64,000 nt of DNA from Candidatus Brachybacter algidus. GTDB taxonomy: Bacteria > Bacteroidota > Bacteroidia > Chitinophagales > Saprospiraceae. A program made the translations under genes and the position numbers. Location of the stretch: assembly GCA_016711705.1 (NCBI GenBank), contig JADJSK010000007.1, forward strand, positions 134,861 to 198,860, read 5' to 3'. Positions 36,100-44,961 of the stretch are shown here, piece by piece; position 1 is the stretch's first letter; each line of letters opens with the position of its first letter. Under the pieces are notes generated by a model. The model saw only the letters and a program-made list of their open reading frames with translations. It made no database searches and had not been told where the DNA came from.

Positions 36100-37179
36100 T
36101 TAATCAGTGATGAACAATGCTATGGCATTTGCAATAATCGCCGAAGCATTGCCGCTACCAAGTGATAGATTAGGGGTACTGAAATCCGTAAGATTATTAA
36201 TATTTTCAATAACTAAAGTATAATTGGGGCCACAAACAAGTCCCCTTTCTTCATTGATCACCTCCACCCATTCTGTTTGCTTATCCAGTACTATTACATA
36301 TTTACCATGAAAGTATGCCTCCTTTATCACACCTCCTGAATCTGTTAAAACCTTATCACAGTTTGCAATTAAAGACTGCGTTTCCCAAAATCCAATTGGT
36401 TCAATTATATGAATATTTGTATGTTCTAAATAGTTACTTAAATCAAATTCAACAATTGCCTTTTTTGTTCGCGGATGCAATGGAAACAGCACAGGTAAGG
36501 GCGCAGCTGCAAATATTTTCAGAATAGATTCGAGTGCACTTCTATTGTTGGTATTGTTCTGTCGATGACAGGTGGCGAAGATATATTTTCCTTTTTCTAA
36601 ATTCAGAGTTTCTAAAACATCAGTGTTTTCAAACTTATTTTTATTAGCAAAAAGCAAATCTAATACCGGATCACCACTCAATATTATTTTACTTGAAACA
36701 TTTGATTTATTTAAAAAATCAACCGCAGTTTGTGTTGGACAAAAGTATAGATCACTCAGTGCATCGGTGACTACTTTATTTATTTCCTCCGGAATATTTT
36801 TGTCAAATTCCCTCAACCCTGACTCTATATGAGCCAGTTTGATTCCCATCAAGTTGGAACAAAGAGCTGCAGCACCAGTGGAATTAGTATCACCAAAAAC
36901 GACAAGCATATCAGGCTTATCATTTCGCAATACTTCGCTTAATTTTTGTAGGATTGAAATGTATTGTTCGACGGATGTTCCCGATCCGCAATTCAATTGG
37001 TAATCAGGTGTCGGAATTTTTAATTCCTGGAAAAATAATTCAGAAAGATTATAATCGTAATGTTGACCTGTATGAATTAATTTTACTGTGATATTGACAA
37101 ATGCCTTCATCGCTTCCAGAACTGGAGCAGCTTTGATAAACTGAGGTCTGGCACCAACAACAAAATAAACTGATTTCAT
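36100..37179 (-). CDS. wecB: UDP-N-acetylglucosamine 2-epimerase (non-hydrolysing)
   Basis: 359 residues, full length. Landmarks: 'VVGARPQFIKAAPVLEAM', 'LIHTGQHYDYNLS', 'VVFGDTNSTGAAAL' (catalytic Asp97), 'LAHIESGLR' (Glu119), 'NIPEEINKVVTD' (Glu131), 'FATCHRQNN', 'FPLHPRTKKAI' and 'LTDSGGVIKEAYFHGK'. It interconverts UDP-GlcNAc and UDP-ManNAc in the cytosol for surface polysaccharide. It is the most 3' gene of the polysaccharide locus on this strand and starts 2 bp from the previous glycosyltransferase, so co-transcription is likely. A second, damaged epimerase lies at 46.7 kb. Confidence 0.92.
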   Translation of the reverse strand: MKSVYFVVGARPQFIKAAPVLEAMKAFVNITVKLIHTGQHYDYNLSELFFQELKIPTPDYQLNCGSGTSVEQYISILQKLSEVLRNDKPDMLVVFGDTNSTGAAALCSNLMGIKLAHIESGLREFDKNIPEEINKVVTDALSDLYFCPTQTAVDFLNKSNVSSKIILSGDPVLDLLFANKNKFENTDVLETLNLEKGKYIFATCHRQNNTNNRSALESILKIFAAAPLPVLFPLHPRTKKAIVEFDLSNYLEHTNIHIIEPIGFWETQSLIANCDKVLTDSGGVIKEAYFHGKYVIVLDKQTEWVEVINEERGLVCGPNYTLVIENINNLTDFSTPNLSLGSGNASAIIANAIALFITD

Positions 37180-37181
37180 CC

Positions 37182-38435
37182 TTACAAATAATGATTTAAA
37201 GACTTAAGTATTTGATCAGCGGGGTATTTAATTTTTATAACGTTTTGTAAACTTGACTTTTCGTTTTTATTACTAGAAGTCCAATTTTGAAATTTTTCTA
37301 AAATGAAATTTTCAATAGTCAATATACTCTCATCTTGATCTGAAACACTAATTCCTGCCTTTAATTCTTGTAATTCATTTTCCAAAAATTTATCATTCTG
37401 ATTTTTGACTATCGCTAAAATAGGACTTCCGGCCTTTAAGTATTCAATATACTTTCCTGTCAAAATACCTTGTAACTTTTCTGAAGCCATTGTAAGTAAC
37501 AAATTAATACAAGCTTCCTGCTGCAATATTCTTGATTCTTCTGAACTTATTAAATCTTTATTTATTGTTATTTCATTTAACTGCCATTGAGAAGTTAATT
37601 GATTCCAACTTTGCCCATCTTTACCAGCGTATACAATTTTAATTAAATTAGAATCTACTAAGCCCTTTTTTATCAAATTATTCAAAGCTATAAAAAGAGG
37701 ATTAGGATTTCGTTCTTCTAGAAATAATGATCCTGTATATACTATATTAAAAGAAGATACAATAACCGGTTTTGGAAATAAATAGTCATCTTCAATGCCA
37801 TTCATAACTACCTCTATATTATCATTATATAAATTCAATTCATTCGCTAGTCCGCTCGAAACAGTTAACGCAACTTTCGCCTTTTTAAAAAAATAACTAT
37901 AGATATTTTTATGTAAATTGGGTAAATACTGCTGCTGGTAGTGAGGCTCTACTGGCAAATCACGAAAATCCGCTATCCAACACAAATGAGGAAAACGCCG
38001 TTTAAGCATATATGCTACAAAATGATCAGATACTGGTCGATAAGAAGAATATACATGAGTAATTTTGTGTTGTTTAACAAATTTACTGGCAAAGTAAAAA
38101 CTTTCAATGAGGTAGATACCACCGCCTTCTCCAAAAATCAAATTAATAGGGAAGGTATTAATTAATTTAATTAATACACGACTAAGCACATTTTTTTTTA
38201 ACCTTTCTGACAAATACCCCGAATTTGAGTATTTCCTTACTATCGAACGGTAATCAAAAGGTTTTATTTCTTTTATATAACCAGACTGCTTCCTATTAGA
38301 TTTGTAGCAGGTAATTATAAATTTTTGATCAAAAGCCTCACCTAAACTTTCAGATAATTGAAAATTTCTCTTCGGAGCTGTACCTAATTCTGGAGGGTAA
38401 TTATAAAGGAGGAATAATACTTTCCTATTAAACAT
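37182..38435 (-). CDS. Glycosyltransferase (GT4-like)
   Basis: 417 residues with a GT-B fold. The N-terminal acceptor domain begins 'LFLLYNYPPELGTAPKRNFQLSESLGEAF'. The C-terminal nucleotide-sugar domain includes 'FNIVYTGSLFLEERNPNPLFIALNNL' and 'AGKDGQSWNQL', then the region with 'GKYIEYLKAGSPILAIV', the position of the donor-binding E..xG.P motif. It is cytosolic or membrane associated. The gene overlaps the next by 8 bp (with 38428-39570), and its stop is 2 bp from wecB. The sugar specificity cannot be read from sequence. Confidence 0.85.
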   Translation of the reverse strand: MFNRKVLFLLYNYPPELGTAPKRNFQLSESLGEAFDQKFIITCYKSNRKQSGYIKEIKPFDYRSIVRKYSNSGYLSERLKKNVLSRVLIKLINTFPINLIFGEGGGIYLIESFYFASKFVKQHKITHVYSSYRPVSDHFVAYMLKRRFPHLCWIADFRDLPVEPHYQQQYLPNLHKNIYSYFFKKAKVALTVSSGLANELNLYNDNIEVVMNGIEDDYLFPKPVIVSSFNIVYTGSLFLEERNPNPLFIALNNLIKKGLVDSNLIKIVYAGKDGQSWNQLTSQWQLNEITINKDLISSEESRILQQEACINLLLTMASEKLQGILTGKYIEYLKAGSPILAIVKNQNDKFLENELQELKAGISVSDQDESILTIENFILEKFQNWTSSNKNEKSSLQNVIKIKYPADQILKSLNHYL

Positions 38436-39570
38436 TAAAATTCAATTGATTTAATATTCTCAGGTATTGTGAGGTAACAATATAATCATCAAACTCATCT
38501 TTCGCTTTTTGGCGGCCATTTTGACCCATTTCCTGCTTCTGATCTTCAGGTAGTAATTGAAATTTCTCCATTGCATCTGCTAAAGCTTCTACATTTTTGA
38601 CAGGTACTAAATACCCATTAATACCATCATCTACTATAGCTCTGCATCCTGATGTGTCGCAAGATATAATTGGTTTTTCCATGGCAAGAGCCTCTGTTAG
38701 GGTCCTGGCCATTGCCTCTCTATAGGACGGAAGCACTATACAATCTGATTTAGCTATTATAGGTCTCACATCTTTGACATGACCAAAATATTTTATGGTA
38801 CCATCCTCAATCCATTCATGCAAAGTTTCAATTTTTATTGAGGAGGGATTACCGGTATCTATTTCCCCTGCAACCCAAAATTCCACATTTTTATTTCGTT
38901 CCCTAACCTTTTTCGCAGCTTCAATAAATTCAACAATTCCTTTATCATACATTAGCCGTGCTATGAAGGAGAATATAATTTTCTCGTCTTTATTCTTTAA
39001 ATTAGGTAATGGTTTGTAGTAATCTAAATTGACACCACAACCTTTAACCGAAATTGACTTTTGGTCAGTGCAAATATTCATTTCAATAAATAAATTACGA
39101 TCATCTTCATTTTCAAAAATGATCAAATCTGACTTTTTGAAGGAAAATTGATACATTCGTTTCGCTAAAGAATTGTATAAAGTCTCATGAAGAAATACAT
39201 AGCCCAACCCTGTCACAACACATATAGATTTAATTCCTAATTTTTTAGCTACATAATTTCCATAAATATTTGGCTTAATTGTAAAGTGAATAACGAGATC
39301 GGGGTTGACTTTTTTGTAGATTTTTTTAAATTCATCTATTAAAAGAAATTCTCTTACCGGATTTGTTCCTTTGCGCCTCAAATTAACCAGAGAAATATGT
39401 TGTACATCAAATTTCTCCAAAAGAGGTTCGAGATATTCATCCTTCGGAGAAATGAGCACCACGTCATAACCTCGGTCAATTATCGCTTTGACGATATTCA
39501 TTCTGAAATTAAAAAAATTCCAGGTGGAATTGGCGACCAACGCTATTGTAGTATTTTTTCCTTTTGTCAC
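38428..39570 (-). CDS. Glycosyltransferase family 4 (PglA-like)
   Basis: 380 residues. The N-terminal domain has 'NSTWNFFNFRMNIVKAIIDRGYDVVLISPKDEYL', 'LVIHFTIKPNIYGNYVAKKLG' and 'VTGLGYVF', as in PglA/CapM-like GT4 enzymes. The C-terminal Glycos_transf_1 domain reads 'FSFIARLMYDKGIVEFIEAAKKV', 'YFGHVKDVRPIIAKSDCIVLPSYREAMARTLTEALAMEKPIISCDTSGCRAIV' with the E(x7)E-type motif. It probably transfers a HexNAc or deoxy-hexose to a lipid-linked sugar. It is complete and overlaps the next gene by 8 bp. Confidence 0.88.
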   Translation of the reverse strand: MTKGKNTTIALVANSTWNFFNFRMNIVKAIIDRGYDVVLISPKDEYLEPLLEKFDVQHISLVNLRRKGTNPVREFLLIDEFKKIYKKVNPDLVIHFTIKPNIYGNYVAKKLGIKSICVVTGLGYVFLHETLYNSLAKRMYQFSFKKSDLIIFENEDDRNLFIEMNICTDQKSISVKGCGVNLDYYKPLPNLKNKDEKIIFSFIARLMYDKGIVEFIEAAKKVRERNKNVEFWVAGEIDTGNPSSIKIETLHEWIEDGTIKYFGHVKDVRPIIAKSDCIVLPSYREAMARTLTEALAMEKPIISCDTSGCRAIVDDGINGYLVPVKNVEALADAMEKFQLLPEDQKQEMGQNGRQKAKDEFDDYIVTSQYLRILNQLNFNV

Positions 39571-39663
39571 CTACTACAGAATTAAATTTTTGTAATACAA
39601 TTTAAATTTTTGTTTCATTTACCAAAAAAATTAATTAAATATTTAGATGCTTAAGATAAAATA

Positions 39664-39692
39664 TTTCTAATTTCTAATTTCTAATTTCTAAT
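39664..39692. repeat. TTTCTAA heptamer array
   Basis: Four tandem TTTCTAA units between the manC stop and the glycosyltransferase start. It is the same array as at 28866-28894. Confidence 0.8.
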
Positions 39693-39693
39693 C

Positions 39694-40773
39694 TTATAAA
39701 TATCTGCCAAATTTATCTTTCACCTTTACTCCTAGTTGCTTGATCTCTTGCTCCTTACTCATTGGATAGATCATCAACACATCCTCTTCCTCTACAATGA
39801 TGAGGTTCTCAACGTCCCTTAAAATTATCAATTTATCTGTACTATTTTTCACCAATGTGTTACTAACGTTTTCAAGAATTACATGTTTAGACATGATCGC
39901 ATTACCATTTTCGTCCTTGTCCACTTCTTGAAACCGGGACGCCCAAGTACCAAGATCTGACCAGCCAATGTCTGAGGGAATTGTATATACTTCTTTAGAT
40001 TTCTCAATGATAGCGTAATCAATGGAAAGGTTGGGTGTTTGTGGGTACAATTTTGTAATTAATTTTTTTATTTCAGGTTGAGTTTGTGCTTTCATGAGAG
40101 GTTCCAACATATTGTATAATTCCGGAGCCAATTCTTTATACGCCTTGAAAAGCGTTTTTACGCTCATAAAAAACATACCTGCATTCCAAAGATAATCTCC
40201 GGATTCGATAAATGAAATTGCTTTTTCAAGTTCGGGCTTCTCTCTGAAGGCTATTACTTTATGGATATTATTCTGAAGTGGAGATTTATTGTAATTTATA
40301 TATCCAAAACCGGTATCAGGGCGCGTAGGTTGGATGCCAAGTGTAACTATAGCTTCGTTGTCTCTGGCATAATTGAATGCCTCTTCACAAAGATCTCTAT
40401 AATAGTCGTCTTTTAATATCAGGTGATCTGAAGGCACGAAACCGATCACAGCCTTAGGATCATTTTTTGCTATTAATATTGCAGTCAATAAAACGCTCGG
40501 TGCAGTATTATTCCTGGAAGGTTCTCCTATGACGTTGTACGATGGTAATTGGGGTAGATGTTTCCCAACCAATTCCAAATATGCCTCATTAGTAACACAA
40601 AAGATATTTTCATTGTCCACAAGTGGTAAAAAGCGATCGTAAGTCATCTGTAATAGCGAACGTCCCATACCAAGCATATCGATAAACTGCTTTGGTTGCG
40701 CTTCTCTGCTGGCCGGCCAGAACCTGCTGCCTACACCACCTGCCATGATGGCTATGTAATTATGTTGTTTCAT
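39694..40773 (-). CDS. manC: Mannose-1-phosphate guanylyltransferase
   Basis: 359 residues. Signature blocks: 'IMAGGVGSRFWPASREAQPKQFIDML' (nucleotide-binding GGxGSRFWP...PKQF), 'GEPSRNNTAPSVLLTAIL', 'VIGFVPSDHLI', 'PDTGFGYINYNK', 'VIAFREKPELEKAISFIESGDYLWNAGMF' (the FVEKP-like and WN.GMF motifs) and 'DYAIIEKSKEVYTIPSDIGWSDLGTW'. There is no C-terminal isomerase domain, so it is the single-function enzyme. It makes GDP-mannose, the precursor used by gmd and fcl further upstream on this strand. Cytosolic. Confidence 0.93.
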   Translation of the reverse strand: MKQHNYIAIMAGGVGSRFWPASREAQPKQFIDMLGMGRSLLQMTYDRFLPLVDNENIFCVTNEAYLELVGKHLPQLPSYNVIGEPSRNNTAPSVLLTAILIAKNDPKAVIGFVPSDHLILKDDYYRDLCEEAFNYARDNEAIVTLGIQPTRPDTGFGYINYNKSPLQNNIHKVIAFREKPELEKAISFIESGDYLWNAGMFFMSVKTLFKAYKELAPELYNMLEPLMKAQTQPEIKKLITKLYPQTPNLSIDYAIIEKSKEVYTIPSDIGWSDLGTWASRFQEVDKDENGNAIMSKHVILENVSNTLVKNSTDKLIILRDVENLIIVEEEDVLMIYPMSKEQEIKQLGVKVKDKFGRYL

Positions 40774-40808
40774 ATTTTATAAGTGAGGTAATTAATCAAT
40801 GGTAAAAT

Positions 40809-41422
40809 TTATGCAAAGAATTTATTGGTTTCTGATGATATTAATTTTTTAATTTCTAACCAACTTGCGGGTATAATCATTTCCGGCATTGGTTGGACGT
40901 CAGCATCATCAAAATATGTCATACTTTTATATAGTAGAAATTCTGAACCATTAGGATATTTATCAAAATAGAAATTGATTAATTCTTTAAAGGTAAAATC
41001 TTTTAGCAGAAAATAAAGATCAACAAAATCCTTCTTACTTCCTCTTCCTGTAATAGCATTCAGCTTCATCGCACCAATATCCTCTTTTGAAACTAATCTA
41101 ATTGCATCAACTACTTTAATTTCTCTAATAATATTATATTTATAATTAACAATATCTAGTTTAATATTATTTATCTCAAATATCTTAATGTTTTTGAAAC
41201 CTTTAATGAAGTTAATTTTCCTATATCGTTTAATTCTGGATTTAAATTGTCAGCCTCTAATTCACTTTTACCAAATAGATCAATATCTATAGATTGCCTA
41301 TGACCAATGAGAAGCGCCAATGCTGTCCCCCCAACTAAATTGTAATTTTTTAGGGATTCTAATTCCATTAATTCTTTTAATAATGCCAGAAGGCTTGGTT
41401 GGACTGTCTCAAAATATAACAT
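40809..41422 (-). pseudogene. AbiEii-type nucleotidyltransferase toxin, frameshifted
   Basis: Two frames make one gene of about 204 residues. The N-terminal frame (41171-41422) has the nucleotidyltransferase motif 'GGTALAL' plus 'SIDIDLF'. The continuation reads 'NIKIFEINNIKLDIVNYKYNIIREIKVVDAIRLVSKEDIGAMKLNAITGRGSKKDFVDLYFLL' (the third acidic strand and 'A.KL.AI..RG..KDf.Dl' helix). The shift lies near 41205 after 'LTSLK'. The adjacent DUF6922 gene is the expected antitoxin partner. One indel could be real decay or a consensus error. Confidence 0.75.
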
Positions 41423-41476
41423 CTGAATTGCTCTTTTTCTAAATTAAATAACGAACATAAGAATGATAAAGAAAGG

Positions 41477-41698
41477 TCAAATACTTCTTAGTCCAATAGC
41501 CAAATTCTTTATCCTTTCCAGGCCATACACCTCCCTGATCATCTTCCAGTCCTTCATCATCCCATACTCAAGCACTCTTTCCACAATAAATGCTGAATGA
41601 TCATCCCAATCCACATCCTCTACCCTCGTATCCCAAAAGAGCTGAGGAGACAAATCTGTCAATTTATATTTTTCCGTATCTACTTTATTATATTCCAT
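41477..41698 (-). CDS. DUF6922-type small protein (antitoxin partner of AbiEii)
   Basis: 73 residues beginning 'YNKVDTEKYKLTDLSPQLFWD' and including 'FIVERVLEYGMMKDWKMIREVYGLERI'. The 'LFWD....vDw..h..fIieRVL.yG...Dw..l...YG...I' pattern is that of DUF6922 proteins, which usually precede AbiEii-type nucleotidyltransferases in Bacteroidota. The spacing to the toxin gene is 54 bp. Together they form a compact toxin-antitoxin-like pair. Confidence 0.75.
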   Translation of the reverse strand: MEYNKVDTEKYKLTDLSPQLFWDTRVEDVDWDDHSAFIVERVLEYGMMKDWKMIREVYGLERIKNLAIGLRSI

Positions 41699-41732
41699 TC
41701 CAATTCTAACAACAAATTTTCAACACCTAAAA

Positions 41733-41909
41733 TTAACACTTTGCACGAAATGCATCCTCCTGTCTCATTCTGAAATTATCGATTATAACATTTAATTTTT
41801 CAGAATATGGCAATTGATGTTTCTCTCTGTTGTACAATATATAATGTAATGCATTTTCGAGGTGTGTTGTTTTATAAAGATAACCCGGAAGATTTGATAA
41901 AGTGTGTGC
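41733..41909 (-). pseudogene. C-terminal fragment of an unidentified gene, cut by a G-tract
   Basis: A 58-codon frame runs in from the poly-G tract and ends at 41733. It reads 'YLYKTTHLENALHYILYNREKH' and then 'LPYSEKLNVIIDNFRMRQEDAF'. The helix 'LENALHYILYNREKH' resembles the C-terminus of REP-associated (IS200-like) transposases, but too little remains for a firm call. Its 5' part is lost in the artefact region. Confidence 0.4.
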
Positions 41910-41910
41910 C

Positions 41911-42143
<233 letters not shown>

Positions 42144-43079
42144 TCACTCCCGATATTCCTTCTCCCTGATCGTCTCTATCACCAGACCCAAACCTGTCTT
42201 CAGATCAATACCTGCTTCCCATCCGAGTGACTTCATATAACTCACATCCATCAATTTACGTGGTGTACCATCCGGCTTCTCTGTATTGTACACAAAGCTG
42301 CCTTCATATCCGATGATGTCAGCGATCACTTCGGCGAGTTGTGTGATGCTTAGATCATGTCCTACACCTATGTTCACAAAAGGTTTTTCCTCATAGTTGT
42401 GCATCAGAAAAAAGCAGGCATCTGCCAAATCATCCACGTGCAGGAATTCTCTTAGTGGTGCGCCGGTGCCCCAGATCTCCACTGTCGGATGATTATTTTC
42501 TTTTGCATCTATTATCTTTCTGATCAACGCAGGTATCACATGGCTATTCTGAAGATTATAATTATCATTCGGACCGTATAAATTGGTTGGCATGGCAGAG
42601 ATGAAATTACATCCGTATTGATCCCTGTAAGCTTCACAAAGTTTTATCCCTGCTATCTTAGCAATAGCGTATGGCTCATTTGTTTCTTCCAGAAGCCCCG
42701 TCAATAGGTATTCCTCTTTTAGCGGTTGTGGCGCCAGTTTCGGATAAATACATGACGAACCCAGAAATAATAATTTGCGGACGTCATTTTTGTAAGCAGC
42801 ATGTATGACATTGGCTTCCATCATGAGATTGTCATAAAGGAAGTCTGCCCGATAGGTATTATTAGCTACTATTCCACCCACTTTTGCTGCAGCAAGAAAT
42901 ACAAATTCCGGTTTTTCCCTTTCGAAAAATGCATTGACTGCGGCTTGATCTCTAAGATCAAGATCTTTACTTGAGCTTCCGATTACATTCGTAAACCCGG
43001 TACTTTCAAGTTTTCTTCTGATCGCTGAACCTACCATTCCGGTGTGGCCTGCGATGTATATTTTGGAGGTTTTTATCAT
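42144..43079 (-). CDS. fcl: GDP-L-fucose synthase
   Basis: 311 residues of the short-chain dehydrogenase superfamily. NADP motif 'IYIAGHTGMVGSAIRRKLE', then 'PEFVFLAAAKVGGIVANNTYRADFLYDNLMMEANVIHAAYKNDVRKLLFLGSSCIYPKLAPQPLKEEYLLTG' with the catalytic Ser-x-Cys, and 'EPYAIAKIAGIKLCEAYRDQYG' (YxxxK). The C-terminal 'GTGAPLREFLHVDDLADACFFLM' is typical. It converts GDP-4-keto-6-deoxymannose to GDP-L-fucose. It is encoded downstream of gmd on the same strand, separated by a small four-helix protein gene and word arrays. Confidence 0.94.
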   Translation of the reverse strand: MIKTSKIYIAGHTGMVGSAIRRKLESTGFTNVIGSSSKDLDLRDQAAVNAFFEREKPEFVFLAAAKVGGIVANNTYRADFLYDNLMMEANVIHAAYKNDVRKLLFLGSSCIYPKLAPQPLKEEYLLTGLLEETNEPYAIAKIAGIKLCEAYRDQYGCNFISAMPTNLYGPNDNYNLQNSHVIPALIRKIIDAKENNHPTVEIWGTGAPLREFLHVDDLADACFFLMHNYEEKPFVNIGVGHDLSITQLAEVIADIIGYEGSFVYNTEKPDGTPRKLMDVSYMKSLGWEAGIDLKTGLGLVIETIREKEYRE

Positions 43080-43086
43080 GTTGGTC

Positions 43087-43347
43087 TTTGGTCTTTAGAC
43101 TTTAGTCTTTGGCTTGTTGTGGAAAAAATAATCGTTTTCGTTTATATGTAATCTTTTGTAGTCTTTGGTTTCAGTCTTTGATTTCAGTCTTTGGTCTTTA
43201 GACTTTAGTCTTTGGCTTGTTGTGGAAAAAGTTAGGTTTTACTAAAGACCAAAGCGCAGCGACCCAAAGCCTAAAGCGCAGCGACCTTTTCAAAGCGAAG
43301 CGACCAAAAGCCTAAAGCGAAGCGACCTTTTCAAAGCGCAGCGACCT
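43087..43347. repeat. Direct repeats and AAAGCGCAGCGACC array
   Basis: A perfect 41-bp direct repeat occurs at 43087-43127 and 43190-43230 (words of TTTGGTC / TTTAGTC). It is followed at 43243-43347 by five tandem-like units of AAAGCGCAGCGACC or its AAAGCGAAGCGACC variant. The array runs into the stop codon of the four-helix protein gene. No gene lies in 43080-43345. Confidence 0.85.
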
Positions 43348-43696
43348 ATTTAATACTGGTCCTTAAAGCATTTATTCTTCTTTGCAAAACATTTAATCTT
43401 TCGACGAGTGATTTAAATGTTTCTGAATCCAAATAGTTCAGGTTTTTTGAAATTTCCAATTGTGTCTCCATTTCAAATGATGAACCAATGGCAATTTCAA
43501 GAAATCTTGAATATTCTTTTTCGGAAGACCTACTGCATCCTTCGGCAATATTAGAAGGTATAGAAACAGAGCATCTATTAATCTGCGAAACCAATCCATA
43601 CTGTTCCTGTTTTGGAAATTTCTTTGTTAAAGTATACACTAATGAAGCTAAATCTATTGCCTCCTTCCAAACTTCTAGGTTTCTAAAATTTCTCAT
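43346..43696 (-). CDS. Four-helix bundle protein (23S rRNA intervening-sequence type)
   Basis: 116 residues: 'FRNLEVWKEAIDLASLVYTLTKKFPKQEQYGLVSQINRCSVSIPSNIAEGCSRSSEKEYSRFLEIAIGSSFEMETQLEISKNL'. The 'vW..a..L...iy..t..fP..E.yGL..QirRaavSi..NIAEG..r....ef..fl.iA.gS..EletqL' pattern is that of the S23/IVP four-helix bundle family, here complete. First noted in rRNA intervening sequences, it is frequent in Bacteroidota polysaccharide loci with unknown role. It is flanked on both sides by AAAGCGCAGCGACC words. Confidence 0.9.
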   Translation of the reverse strand: MRNFRNLEVWKEAIDLASLVYTLTKKFPKQEQYGLVSQINRCSVSIPSNIAEGCSRSSEKEYSRFLEIAIGSSFEMETQLEISKNLNYLDSETFKSLVERLNVLQRRINALRTSIK

Positions 43697-43744
43697 AATC
43701 CAAAACTTTCTCTAAAAAACAAAAATAAGGTATTTACCCTGCCA

Positions 43745-43792
43745 AGCCAAAGACCAAAGCGCAGCGACCCAAAGACCAAAGCGCAGCGACCT
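43745..43792. repeat. AAAGCGCAGCGACC words upstream of the four-helix gene
   Basis: Two further AAAGCGCAGCGACC units with CCAAAGACC linkers lie between the four-helix gene start and the gmd stop. They are the same family as the array at 43243-43347. Confidence 0.8.
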
Positions 43793-44907
43793 TACTCCAC
43801 CTGCCTCACCACCTCAAATCCATTCTCCCCAAGCAACTTCTCTTTCTTGAACAATTCCACATCCGCTGCTACCATTTCATTTATCAGCATGTCCAGATCA
43901 TACTTCGGAGTCCAACCTAAATGGCTCATCGCTTTTGTAGGATCACCGATCAATAGATCGACTTCCGTAGGACGATAATATCTTGCATCTACTGCGACCA
44001 CTTCTTTTCCAATAGGTAATTGATACTCAGGATTCGAACAACCAGTGACATATCCGACTTCATTTTCATCAGCACCTTTAAACTCTACTGAAACTCCCAC
44101 TTCAGCGAATGATTTGCGAACAAATTCACGTACTCGGGTCGTTACACCGGTTGCAATTACGAAATCTTCAGGTTTTTCTTGTTGCAGAATCAGATACATT
44201 GCCTCCACGTAATCTTTGGCATGTCCCCAGTCACGTTGCGCATCCAGGTTGCCTAGATATAATTTATCTTGCATGCCGAGGGCGATCTTTGCCACCGCAC
44301 GGGTGATCTTTCTGGTAACAAATGTTTCTCCACGCAAAGGAGATTCATGATTGAACAGGATACCATTTGTTGCAAACATGCCGTATGCTTCGCGATAATT
44401 AACTGTGATCCAGTAAGCATACAATTTTGCAACTGCATACGGTGAACGAGGATAAAATGGCGTTGTCTCACTTTGTGGAACTGCCTGCACCAGACCATAC
44501 AATTCCGAAGTCGAAGCCTGATAGATCTTTGTTTTTTTCGTCAGACCAAGCAAACGAACAGCTTCCAATATCCTAAGAGTCCCTATTCCATCTGCATTGG
44601 CAGTATATTCCGGCATCTCGAAACTCACATGTACGTGACTCATGGCCGCAAGATTATATATTTCATCCGGTTGAGTTTCCTGAATGATGCGCGTCAGATT
44701 ACTCGAGTCGGTCAAGTCACCATAATGTAAGGTTAGTTTGACATTTTTCTCATGCGGATCCTGATATAGATGATCTATCCTGTCGGTATTGATGAGCGAT
44801 GATCTTCGCTTGATGCCATGGACGATGTATCCTTTAGCAAGCAATAATTCAGCAAGATAGGCTCCATCTTGACCGGTGATTCCTGTGATTAGGGCTGTTT
44901 TAGACAT
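43792..44907 (-). CDS. gmd: GDP-mannose 4,6-dehydratase
   Basis: 371 residues from the ATG at 44907, which places 'KTALITGITGQDGAYLAELLLAKGY' (NADP motif) at the N-terminus. An upstream ATG would add 14 unlikely residues. Landmarks: 'RRSSLINTDRIDHLY', 'LHYGDLTDSSNLTRII', 'YNLAAMSHVHVSFEMPEYTANADGIGTLRILEA', 'QASTSELYG', 'FYPRSPYAVAKLYAYWI' (YxxxK), 'FNHESPLRGETFVTRKITRA' and 'LGNLDAQRDWGHAKDYVEAM'. All are conserved. It makes GDP-4-keto-6-deoxymannose, the fcl substrate. Cytosolic. Confidence 0.95.
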   Translation of the reverse strand: MSKTALITGITGQDGAYLAELLLAKGYIVHGIKRRSSLINTDRIDHLYQDPHEKNVKLTLHYGDLTDSSNLTRIIQETQPDEIYNLAAMSHVHVSFEMPEYTANADGIGTLRILEAVRLLGLTKKTKIYQASTSELYGLVQAVPQSETTPFYPRSPYAVAKLYAYWITVNYREAYGMFATNGILFNHESPLRGETFVTRKITRAVAKIALGMQDKLYLGNLDAQRDWGHAKDYVEAMYLILQQEKPEDFVIATGVTTRVREFVRKSFAEVGVSVEFKGADENEVGYVTGCSNPEYQLPIGKEVVAVDARYYRPTEVDLLIGDPTKAMSHLGWTPKYDLDMLINEMVAADVELFKKEKLLGENGFEVVRQVE

Positions 44908-44961
44908 ATATCTGATATGATTATTTATAGTTTGGCCGTGAGCCGGCAATTATTTCAATCT

